A stretch of DNA of 7,296 nt from CAYSPT01 sp964432985 (GTDB lineage: Bacteria; Muiribacteriota; CAYSPT01), in NCBI GenBank assembly GCA_964432985.1, contig CAYSPT010000129.1, positions 1 through 7,296 of the forward strand. Reading direction: 5' to 3'. A program made the position numbers and the translations under genes. Below, piece after piece: positions 1 to 6,844 of the stretch. Below the pieces are notes generated by a model. It was given only the letters and a program-made list of their open reading frames with translations. It was not told where the DNA came from and made no database searches. The stretch's first letter is position 1. Each line of letters begins with the position of its first letter.

Positions 1-1107
1 GGCCACTTCGTCCAGGTCCACTTCCTTCTTCATCCGCATGTCGCGGATAGGCATCTTCTCGATTATCTTACCCTTGACGTCGATGACCCCGTAGCCGAAG
101 TCGCCGTTCATGGCCAGGTTGACACCGCCGACTCCTATCTTCTGCCCGAATATGGCGTCGTAGGCTTCCGCCACACCGCAGCGTACCAGGTGGCCGGGGT
201 TGACCACCTTGACCTCCGGTATCTCGTATTGGTTTGCGATGAAGAGACCCTTGTCCTTGAGGAAATCAGCGAGTTTATCATCGTCTTTGAGCCGTTCAAT
301 CAGGGCCCGGCGGACATAATCTCCGGCGCCGCCAAGCTCCACGTGCCCGAACTTGTCCCGGTACCCGGAATTGCTGAACATATCCCCGGTCTTGGGGTCC
401 TTGATACCTTCCGAAACCACGATCATGTACATGCCCTTGCGGGTGGGTGAGTGAGCAATCCAGTTCATGTACTTGTGGATCATGTGATCGTACAGGATGT
501 CCATGTCAGGGGGGATTTCAGGGATCAGGATAGCGTCGGCCTGCCCGGCTACGCCTCCGCGGAATGCGGTGTGCCCCACGTAGCGCCCGAAGACCTCGAT
601 AATCATGATGCGGTTGTGGCTGCGGGCGGTGGTCCTGAGGTCGAACACGAAATCGGCAATCTTGTTGATGGCCGAGCTGCCGCCCACCGAGTAGGGAAGG
701 GTATCCAAATCCATGGTCTTGGGAAGCCAGATGACCTTGAATCCCTCGTCCTGCAGCTCCACCAGCACGCTGGAGGTGTCGTCACCGCCCACGCCGATGA
801 GCACGTCGATTTCATGTTCCTTCAGGTTGGCGGCCACCTTCTCAAATCCGTCCTCAATATTGCCGAGCTTGACCCGGGACGTTCCCAGCAGGGTGCCGCA
901 CTTCTTGGGCCGGTTGTCCACCAGCTCCTTCCAGAGCTTGACGGGGGGCGTAATGTCAAGGTTGTACAGTCCCAGGTAGCCGTTGGTGATACCGACAACC
1001 TCCAGGTTGTGCGAGTGGGCGGCAAACACCACACCGCGGATGACGGCTTCCAGTCCTCCGCAGTCGCCGCCGCCGGTAAAAATACCTATCTTTTTTATCT
1101 TGGGCAC
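1..1107 (-). CDS. 6-phosphofructokinase, probably pyrophosphate-dependent type (3' end beyond window)
   Basis: Phosphorylates fructose 6-phosphate to fructose 1,6-bisphosphate in cytoplasmic glycolysis. A total of 369 codons are visible with no stop, so only a short C-terminal piece is likely missing. The GTG start is favoured because an in-frame TGA lies three codons upstream and a perfect GGAGGTGA site sits 6 nt ahead. Motifs in order: TGGGDCGGLEAVIRG (11-25), LGTSR (74-78), GGDDT (107-111), PKTMDLD (129-135), FGR (173-175), SEG (232-234) and GHLVRCG (305-311). In this family Asp after GGD (D110) and Lys before the catalytic TxD (K130) mark pyrophosphate users, where ATP enzymes have Gly at both places. 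Catalytic D133 and D135 are kept. Oddities: GGLE replaces PGxN, MDLD replaces IDND, and FGR replaces MGR. It is probably the last visible gene of the trpS operon. The family call is firm; phosphoryl donor and substrate are inferred. Confidence 0.9.
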   Translation of the reverse strand, partial: MPKIKKIGIFTGGGDCGGLEAVIRGVVFAAHSHNLEVVGITNGYLGLYNLDITPPVKLWKELVDNRPKKCGTLLGTSRVKLGNIEDGFEKVAANLKEHEIDVLIGVGGDDTSSVLVELQDEGFKVIWLPKTMDLDTLPYSVGGSSAINKIADFVFDLRTTARSHNRIMIIEVFGRYVGHTAFRGGVAGQADAILIPEIPPDMDILYDHMIHKYMNWIAHSPTRKGMYMIVVSEGIKDPKTGDMFSNSGYRDKFGHVELGGAGDYVRRALIERLKDDDKLADFLKDKGLFIANQYEIPEVKVVNPGHLVRCGVAEAYDAIFGQKIGVGGVNLAMNGDFGYGVIDVKGKIIEKMPIRDMRMKKEVDLDEVA

Positions 1108-1113
1108 AGCTGG

Positions 1114-1121
1114 TCACCTCC
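1114..1121 (-). promoter_or_regulatory. Shine-Dalgarno site of the phosphofructokinase gene
   Basis: On the minus strand this reads GGAGGTGA, fully complementary to the usual 16S rRNA tail, and lies 6 nt before the GTG at 1107. It overlaps the TGA (1116-1114) that closes the same frame upstream, so it settles the choice of the GTG start. Confidence 0.8.
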
Positions 1122-1145
1122 ATAAGAATTTCATCCGGAGTTTTT

Positions 1146-1245
1146 NNNNNNNNNNNNNNNNNNNNNNNNNNNNNNNNNNNNNNNNNNNNNNNNNNNNNNN
1201 NNNNNNNNNNNNNNNNNNNNNNNNNNNNNNNNNNNNNNNNNNNNN
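1146..1245. other. Assembly gap (100 N)
   Basis: Exactly 100 N, the same size as the two other gaps in the window, which suggests a fixed placeholder. It hides the 3' part of the small gene starting at 1343, and possibly further genes before the phosphofructokinase gene. Confidence 0.97.
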
Positions 1246-1343
1246 TCGAAACGGCAGCCGTGGCAGAACGAAAAATCAATACGTCCCTGTATCAGGCAGC
1301 CCCGTTTGTCCGGTGCTTCGTCTATACCCAGTAGAAGGCTCAT
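1246..1343 (-). CDS. Small cysteine-containing protein, N-terminal fragment cut by a gap
   Basis: I do not recognise this protein. Thirty-two residues are visible, starting MSLLLGIDEAPDKRG, with cysteines at 16, 27 and 30; the last two form a C-H-G-C pair of the CxxC type found in metal-binding or redox proteins. The start is credible as a real gene: the ATG lies 9 nt after the stop of the phosphatase gene, and a TAGGAG Shine-Dalgarno overlaps that stop (1350-1355) with 6 nt spacing, a typical arrangement for translational coupling. The gene enters the 100-N gap, so length, stop and fold are unknown. Its operon position suggests co-expression with trpS and the phosphatase. A chance ORF is possible but less likely given the ribosome binding site. 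Confidence 0.6.
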
Positions 1344-1352
1344 GGTAAACTC

Positions 1353-1823
1353 CTACCTTGTTTTCTTCGCGTCCTGTTCGAGTTCCGTCACCAGGGCAGA
1401 TATCTTTTCCTCTATCTGGTCCCGGACCAGGCGGTAAAACCCCACCGGAAGACCGATAGGATCGGCAAGCCCCCACTCCCGTATTTCGGGTACCTGTCGG
1501 GCTGCTTTCTCCTCCTGGTGATAGGGTAGGCGGCACTGGCCCACTTTATCCATTATATCCTGGGCGGTGGGCCCGCCCACCGATACGACGAGATTGGCGT
1601 TGAAGAGGTTGACGCAGTTAAGCCCCTTGGAAAAGTAGGTGGTGATATCTATTCCCTTCTCCTGCATGACCTGCTTTGCCTCGTCGGACACGAATCCGGC
1701 CGGGGACACTCCCGCGCTGACCGCCTCCATGACATCGGCGCCCAGTGTCCGGGCAAAGCCTTCCGCCATGGGGCTGCGGCAGGCGTTACCCACGCAGACG
1801 AAAACCACCAGTTTTTTCCTCAT
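1353..1823 (-). CDS. Low-molecular-weight protein-tyrosine-phosphatase / ArsC-fold protein
   Basis: Cytoplasmic enzyme of 156 residues of the low-molecular-weight phosphatase fold, which hydrolyses phosphotyrosine or, in the ArsC branch, reduces arsenate. The signature P-loop is CVGNACRS (10-17), giving the CX5R(S) motif with nucleophile C10 and R16. A distal Asp-Pro (D121-P122) is placed to supply the general acid. The remaining cysteines are C15, C70 and C97. Thioredoxin-coupled arsenate reductases use a closely spaced second Cys pair around residues 82-89; here that region reads SVGGPTAQD and lacks it, so the phosphatase role or a non-classical reductase is more likely. The P-loop ending RSPMAEG and the C-terminal DP...RLVRDQIEEK helix resemble proteins often annotated as arsenate reductase. 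The ATG at 1823 has GGGAGAGG 3 nt upstream and AAGGAG 14 nt upstream. It lies 36 nt after the trpS stop, in the same operon. Confidence 0.87.
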   Translation of the reverse strand: MRKKLVVFVCVGNACRSPMAEGFARTLGADVMEAVSAGVSPAGFVSDEAKQVMQEKGIDITTYFSKGLNCVNLFNANLVVSVGGPTAQDIMDKVGQCRLPYHQEEKAARQVPEIREWGLADPIGLPVGFYRLVRDQIEEKISALVTELEQDAKKTR

Positions 1824-1859
1824 TAACCTCTCCCGGTCTCCTTGCTTTCAGCAGCGGGC

Positions 1860-2858
1860 CTACGACAAAACCAGCCCCAGCTTGCTCTTGACTTCTTCTA
1901 TGGTTTCACGGGCGATATTCCGGCACCGTTCGGCGCCGCTGGTAATAACATCTATGATGTAGGAGGGATCTTTCAGCAGTTGCCGGTGTTTCTCCCTGAT
2001 GGGGGCCATGAACGTGCACAGTTCATGGCACAGTTCCTTTTTATGCTCCACACATCCGATTTGGGCGCAGCGGCAGGCGGCGTCTATCTCAGCAATTCGT
2101 TCGGGTGTGGAGAACTCCTTGTGGATGGTGTGGATGTTGCATATGTCGGGATTGCCCGGGTCGGACTTCCGGAGCCGGGCCGGGTCGGTGTACGCAGTCC
2201 TCAGTTTCTGCCATACCTCGTCGTCATCTTCGATCAACGAAATGTAATTGTTCATACTCTTGCTCATCTTGTTGATACCGTCCAGCCCCATTACGCGCGG
2301 AGTCGGAGACAGCACCGCCTGGGGTTCGGGAAACGTGTCGCTGTAAATGCTGTTGAACCGCCGCACTATTTCCCGGGCCAGTTCGATGTGCTGGACCTGG
2401 TCGTCGCCCACCGGTACCGCCTCACCTTTATACAGCGCGATATCGGCGGTTTGCAAAACGGGATAGGTGAACAGACCGGCGTTGATGTTGTCCTTGTGCT
2501 GATCAGACTTGGACTTGAACTGGGTCATCCGGTTCAGGTCGCCCATGGCGCTCACGGTGTTCAATATCCAGGCCAGTTCCGTGTGCTCCGGCACGTGGGA
2601 CTGCACGAAGATGGTGCATCGCTCGGGATCGAGACCTCCGGCGATGTTGGCGGCCAGGGCAGCCATGATGCGCCCGGGCATCTCAGACGGATCGTACCGG
2701 ATGGTGATGGCGTGGTAATCCACCACGCAGTAGATGCCGTCGTATTTATCAAGAAGCCGAACCCAGTTGCGGATGGCTCCCAGGTAATTGCCAATGTGGA
2801 TAGCCCCGCTGGGCTGGATCCCGCTGAAAAGAACCTTCTTTTTTGCCGGCTGACTCAT
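1860..2858 (-). CDS. trpS: Tryptophanyl-tRNA synthetase
   Basis: Class I aminoacyl-tRNA synthetase that charges tRNA-Trp with tryptophan in the cytoplasm. It is 332 residues long, normal for the bacterial enzyme. The HIGH motif is HIGN (21-24), after the family start VLFSGIQPSG (9-18). KMSKS is intact at 197-201 within the MGLDGINKMSKS block, and the GDDQVQHIELARE segment (151-163) is typical. I chose the ATG at 2858 over the in-frame ATG at 2882: it gives the usual N-terminus and has an AAAGGTG ribosome site 10 nt upstream, while 2882 has none. The C-terminal domain carries C240-x21-C262-x6-C269-x2-H272, which matches the position of the 4Fe-4S motif of Thermotoga-type TrpRS except that the last Cys is His and the first spacing is one shorter. 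Further cysteines are 264, 277 and 281. It is the first gene of the operon and has its own promoter at 2925-2953. No T-box leader fits in the roughly 60-nt 5' UTR. Confidence 0.97.
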   Translation of the reverse strand: MSQPAKKKVLFSGIQPSGAIHIGNYLGAIRNWVRLLDKYDGIYCVVDYHAITIRYDPSEMPGRIMAALAANIAGGLDPERCTIFVQSHVPEHTELAWILNTVSAMGDLNRMTQFKSKSDQHKDNINAGLFTYPVLQTADIALYKGEAVPVGDDQVQHIELAREIVRRFNSIYSDTFPEPQAVLSPTPRVMGLDGINKMSKSMNNYISLIEDDDEVWQKLRTAYTDPARLRKSDPGNPDICNIHTIHKEFSTPERIAEIDAACRCAQIGCVEHKKELCHELCTFMAPIREKHRQLLKDPSYIIDVITSGAERCRNIARETIEEVKSKLGLVLS

Positions 2859-2924
2859 GTGCTTACAACACCTTTCAAGCATATCAATTGCCGCTAAAGG
2901 CGGAGAGAAATATCAGGTAGTGAG

Positions 2925-2953
2925 ATTATAAAGGCCTGCCCTTAATTATTCAA
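2925..2953 (-). promoter_or_regulatory. Sigma70-type promoter of the trpS operon
   Basis: On the minus strand TTGAAT (2948-2953) is followed by a 17-nt spacer and a perfect TATAAT (2925-2930). Transcription would start near 2918, about 60 nt before the trpS ATG. The leader contains only a weak hairpin (2890-2902, a 4-bp CCGC/GCGG stem). Confidence 0.75.
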
Positions 2954-2960
2954 GGATTAT

Positions 2961-2977
2961 AACCGGCCCCGCCGGTT
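2961..2977. repeat. GC-rich inverted repeat upstream of the trpS promoter
   Basis: Perfect 7-bp stem AACCGGC/GCCGGTT with a CCC loop. It lies 7 bp upstream of the trpS -35 box, between the dsbD-side gap and the promoter. It could end transcription coming from the dsbD side, but on the minus strand only TTATAATCC follows, which is a poor U-tract, so an intrinsic terminator is not established. A regulator site is the alternative. Confidence 0.5.
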
Positions 2978-2986
2978 TAAGCCAGT

Positions 2987-3086
2987 NNNNNNNNNNNNNN
3001 NNNNNNNNNNNNNNNNNNNNNNNNNNNNNNNNNNNNNNNNNNNNNNNNNNNNNNNNNNNNNNNNNNNNNNNNNNNNNNNNNNNNNN
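2987..3086. other. Assembly gap (100 N)
   Basis: Placeholder-sized gap between the dsbD stop (3101) and the trpS promoter. A small gene or a terminator could be hidden here; nothing can be said of its content. The bases between gap and dsbD stop (3087-3100) show nothing. Confidence 0.97.
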
Positions 3087-3100
3087 GTTGGGCTAGACAG

Positions 3101-4846
3101 TCATCCGCCGGATTGACCGGCGGCTCCGCTTGTCCTGTTAACCTTGTATAAGACGGGCAGAAGTTTTTCGGGAGGAACAAACCCGGATATGGTGTGCGCG
3201 GGCAGCGGGTTGCCCGCCGCGTCGAAAAACATGAGCTTGGGCAGCGTCCGGGGCCCCTTGAAATTAAACAAGCTCCACAGCTCGTCCATGATCTTCTTCG
3301 ATCGCTTGTCGTTACGGGTTACATCCACACGCACGGCGATCATCCGGGACAGGTGCTCGATGATTACAGGATCGCTGAAGGTCTCCCGGTCGAGCTGCCC
3401 GCAGGCGGTGCACCAATCGGCAAAGAGGTCGACCATAACCGTCTTACCAGATTTTCGGGCACTGTCCAGGTCGCTCTCCCAGTGGACGGCCTCTGGACGG
3501 GATACCGTTTGAGATTCCACTGGACCGCCGCCCGTTTTAACTGTCAGATCCACCATTTTATTCCCACCTGCTTTGAGAGATTGGTCGAACAGAGCGCTGA
3601 AGGTGCTGGTGGCGATGATGGTCAACCCGACGGTAATCAGGGCCAGGCCCAGGGTGGCGATGGCCACATACTTGAATTTCTTAGGCTTCGGGTGAATATC
3701 ACCCGCGTCCTCGGCAAGCAGTGTTCTCAGGGCCACGCCGAGACCGGTGGTAATGAGTCCGGCCAGTATGAGCCAGACGCTGCCGGGCAGGGCGAGCCTT
3801 GCATAGTAAAGAGCCATTCCCATTAGAAGCAGGCCGAAGAAGTTGCGGACCATGACCATCCAGGTGCCGGCTTTCGGCAGTTTCTTGGCCAACCCGGCGA
3901 AGGTACCCACCGCTACCATCAACGTGCCCATCCCAAGCGCCATGGTGAAGAGCAGGGCGAACCCGTAAACGAGGTTTCCGGTCTCCGCTATGTAGGTGAG
4001 CAGTCCCACCAGGACGGGTCCGGTGCAGGGGGACAAGACCAGTCCTGATATCAGGCCCATGATGAACACCCCGATAAGTCCTTTACCCGAAAGTTTTGCC
4101 AGGTCTCCGGCCAGTGACTGCGACCCCTTGAACTGGTACACGTCGAACATCCCCAGGGCGAGTATGAAAAAGATCAGTGACAGTACGCCCATGGCCCACG
4201 GGTTCTGGAGCCAGGAACCGAAAAGCGATCCCGCCGCCGCCGCCGCCAGGCCCAGTACGGCGAAGGTGATGGCGATACCCAGCACGTAGGTGCCGCTGAG
4301 GATGAATCCCCGCAGGGCCGATTTGTTTTCACCGTGTGCCCCCACGATGGTCAGGGTGATGATCAGCATGGGGTAGACGCAGGGGGTGAGGCTGAGCACG
4401 AGCCCGGCTGCGTAAACGATACCCAGCATGATCAGCCAGTTGGTGCTTCGGAGTTTCTGGATGACAGTGGATTCGGACTCAAACTGCTTGCTACCGCAGG
4501 ACGCTGACGAGCACTTTTTGGGGGCTGGTGTCCCTGTCCCGACCGCCGCGGTGTGCTCCTGGGGAGCTGGCTCCCGTATAGGTCCCTGCGTGGGCGGCTG
4601 TGTCGTTGGAAACAGTTCCTGCACCACCAGCGGGGTTGTAAACGGAGGCGTTACCATGGCGGAGGGATCTGCCAGCGGGGTTGTCATTGTTTCCACGGGG
4701 GAAGGTTCCTGCACAGGCGCTGGATCTATCGGCGGGTGCGCTGCCGTCGTGACTGTCCCGGGTCCTGTTATGGAGAAAACAGACAGGGAGACGGGAAACA
4801 CCCGCTCTTCGGGCATGAAGCACATGTCGCCTTTACAGCCTTGCAG
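3101..4846 (-). CDS. dsbD: DsbD-like thiol:disulfide interchange protein (N-terminus lost in gap)
   Basis: Inner-membrane transporter that carries electrons from cytoplasmic thioredoxin to periplasmic thiol proteins. 581 residues are visible. First comes the end of the alpha domain, QGCKGDMCFMPEE, whose C4/C9 pair matches the redox pair of E. coli nDsbD. A Pro/Thr/Glu-rich linker follows (about 30-110), longer than usual, with a CX4C (C112, C117) just before the membrane. Eight hydrophobic segments come next (about 136-170, 178-207, 215-234, 256-286, 293-318, 329-349, 357-376, 393-412) with transmembrane cysteines in SLTPCVYP (C156) and LSPCTGP (C274). The last part is a thioredoxin-like gamma domain with WCTAC (C479, C482). 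All six catalytic cysteines are present. Missing at the gap are the signal peptide and roughly the first 100 residues. The frame runs through the N run into the GH13 gene, which I treat as chance. TGA stop at 3103-3101. Confidence 0.93.
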   Translation of the reverse strand: MQGCKGDMCFMPEERVFPVSLSVFSITGPGTVTTAAHPPIDPAPVQEPSPVETMTTPLADPSAMVTPPFTTPLVVQELFPTTQPPTQGPIREPAPQEHTAAVGTGTPAPKKCSSASCGSKQFESESTVIQKLRSTNWLIMLGIVYAAGLVLSLTPCVYPMLIITLTIVGAHGENKSALRGFILSGTYVLGIAITFAVLGLAAAAAGSLFGSWLQNPWAMGVLSLIFFILALGMFDVYQFKGSQSLAGDLAKLSGKGLIGVFIMGLISGLVLSPCTGPVLVGLLTYIAETGNLVYGFALLFTMALGMGTLMVAVGTFAGLAKKLPKAGTWMVMVRNFFGLLLMGMALYYARLALPGSVWLILAGLITTGLGVALRTLLAEDAGDIHPKPKKFKYVAIATLGLALITVGLTIIATSTFSALFDQSLKAGGNKMVDLTVKTGGGPVESQTVSRPEAVHWESDLDSARKSGKTVMVDLFADWCTACGQLDRETFSDPVIIEHLSRMIAVRVDVTRNDKRSKKIMDELWSLFNFKGPRTLPKLMFFDAAGNPLPAHTISGFVPPEKLLPVLYKVNRTSGAAGQSGG

Positions 4847-4946
4847 NNNNNNNNNNNNNNNNNNNNNNNNNNNNNNNNNNNNNNNNNNNNNNNNNNNNNN
4901 NNNNNNNNNNNNNNNNNNNNNNNNNNNNNNNNNNNNNNNNNNNNNN
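4847..4946. other. Assembly gap (100 N) between the GH13 and dsbD genes
   Basis: The true missing length must exceed 100 bases if both proteins are normal. The GH13 enzyme still needs most of its C-terminal beta domain, and DsbD needs a signal peptide plus roughly 100 residues of alpha domain. A stop, a start and any intergenic signals are hidden here. Confidence 0.95.
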
Positions 4947-6844
4947 AAGGTCATCCACTGGGCGTGGTCCGAATTGAGAAGCACTATAATCTCGTGCGGG
5001 CATTTATCGGTGGGATACAGGTGGTACCCGAGCCCACGCTCGCTGCCTTCCCGCGGGAACATCCAGCCTATCTTGTCATCACCCAGCGGGGCGGTGTAAC
5101 GGAAAGAGGGGTAAGTCATCCGTATCTGGATGAGCCCCTTGTAGAACTCGTAGAGATCACGGTTCTTCTTCTTCACCGACCAGTCGATGTGGTTGATCAG
5201 GGTGTCCTGGTTGTAGGAGTTATCATTGCCCTGCTTGTTCTTCTTGAACTCCTGTCCCTCGTGCAGCATGGGCAGCCCCTGGGACGTCATCAGGACCATT
5301 GCCGCCAGGCGGTTCTCCTTGATAGACCCGCCCAGGTGGTCGTCCAGGGTGTCGTTGTCGTGGCACTCTACGAAGTTGGTGGACTGCTGCGGGTTGGCCG
5401 CCCACCAGTAGCAGGTGCCGCCGATCATGGTCTGCATATCGCCCCGGGGAGCGCCGTAACCGACGAACTTGCGGGTAAGCTTCTTGAAATCGTCGTTCCA
5501 CTTGGACCACCGGGTGTCGCGGAAGTCGCCCTTGTTCCACTGGTTGCGGCCCCAGTCGGCGCACCAGGGTTCGGCGATGAGGTGGATGTTCTTGGGCAGT
5601 TCGTTGGCGATGGCGTACATGGTGTCTTTATCCAGGATGGTGGCCAGATCAAAACGGAAGCCATCGATGTGGTACTCCTTCACCCAGTGCTTCAGGCTGT
5701 CCACGATGAGCTTGCGGCCCATGGGGGTGTCGCTGCGGTACTCGTTGCCGCAGCCACTGGCGTTCCAATAGAAGAAACTCGGGGTGAGACGATAGTAGTA
5801 CTTGTTGTCGAATCCCTTGAAATTGAGGCTGGGACCGTCCTCGTTGCCCTCGCAGGTATGGTTGTAGACCACGTCCAGGATGACGGCGATTCCCTTGCGA
5901 TGCAGGGCGTTGACCATCTTTTTGACTTCGAGAACCTTGCCGACGTTCTTGGTGGAGGCGTAGTAGCTTTCAGGGGCGAAGTAGTGGGATGTCATGTAAC
6001 CCCAGTGGTTGATCATGCCGGGAGGCGCCGCGCGGTTGTCGAACTCGTGGATGGGCAGCAGTTCAACAGCGGTGACACCCAGGTCCTTGAGATGTCCCAG
6101 CACTTTGCCGGAACCGGAGCCGTAGGTGAGCCCCATGTATTTTCCCCGGTGGTGCTTGGGGACGCCGCTGCTTTCGTGGGCGGTGTAATCGCGGACGTGC
6201 ATCTCATAGAGAACCAGGTCTTTTAGCTTCGGGTTGACGAATCCCTTGTCTTCCCACTTGAAATCGTTCCAGGTGACGATACTGCGTCCGTTGTGGTCCC
6301 AGTTTACCTGTGCGTAGGGATCGGAGAGGAAATTATCCGGATCGAAACATTCTCCAGGGCCTTCGGGACCGGTAACGACATACTGGTAAGCCATTCCTTG
6401 TTTTACCCGGCCGGAAATGCTCACTTCCCAGACGCCGTCTTCATCGATTTCCAGCTCGTAGGTCTCTGCTTCGTCGATGGCGCTGGTGGGAGTTTCGCAC
6501 AGGTAAAGGGTTACCGAGAAGGCGCGGGGCGCAAAGACGCGAAACCAGGTCTTACGTTGATTGTACGTGACTCCGAGCGGTTTGTCGCTGTAGAGCTTTT
6601 CGATCCGGTTGCGGTCGTACTGGCCGCGGATCTGCAGATCCAGGTCCTGGGCGTTGAGGTTGCCCAGGCGCATATTCAGCTCGAGTTCCCGGCGCATACC
6701 CGGGTCGATGACCTTCTCGAGCCGGTCCCTAATTTCTGGTTTCAACCGATCGCCTGCCAGGGCCGGGGTCCATCTGGGGACTGCCAGAATCGATACCAAC
6801 AGAACGAACAGAACAACACTGCCTATGTGACGTGTACGTACCAT
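4947..6844 (-). CDS. Exported GH13 alpha-glucan debranching enzyme (isoamylase/pullulanase type), C-terminus lost in gap
   Basis: Hydrolyses alpha-1,6 branches of glycogen, starch or pullulan, outside the cytoplasm. 632 residues are visible. A signal peptide (positive start, hydrophobic core 8-22, likely cleavage after ALA at 30) is followed by a charged, helix-like stretch (31-87) I cannot assign, then a CBM48-like beta domain (about 88-180) and the GH13 barrel. Conserved regions are all intact: I DVVYNH (324-329), II GFRFDLA with nucleophile D399, III AEPW with acid/base E425, IV VECHDND with H495 and transition-state D496. NHWGYMTSHYFAP (279-291) and AEPW resemble isoamylase/GlgX, while HDNDTL resembles type I pullulanase. 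Eight cysteines (116, 166, 331, 365, 428, 478, 494, 615) are unusual for the family. The ATG has GGAGGT 7 nt upstream and a near-ideal promoter. The final beta domain falls in the gap. Exact specificity is not decided by the sequence. Confidence 0.92.

Noticed and set aside
190..1125. Two adjacent plus-strand frames at the left edge
   Set aside because: They are complementary to the phosphofructokinase gene, whose motifs are clear on the minus strand.
1842..2897. Long plus-strand frame opposite trpS
   Set aside because: It lies antisense to a complete, well-conserved trpS gene and its translation shows no recognisable motif.
2859..2918. T-box or attenuator leader for trpS
   Set aside because: The predicted leader is only about 60 nt, with one weak 4-bp hairpin and no T-box sequence or Trp-rich leader peptide.
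4228..4248. GCC/CCG triplet run resembling a microsatellite
   Set aside because: It encodes a run of alanines inside a DsbD membrane helix, which is ordinary for a GC-rich genome.
4553..6226. Long plus-strand frame opposite the GH13 and dsbD genes
   Set aside because: It is a high-GC shadow frame, crosses the N gap, and its translation is rich in Val, Gly and His without domains. The minus-strand genes explain the region fully.
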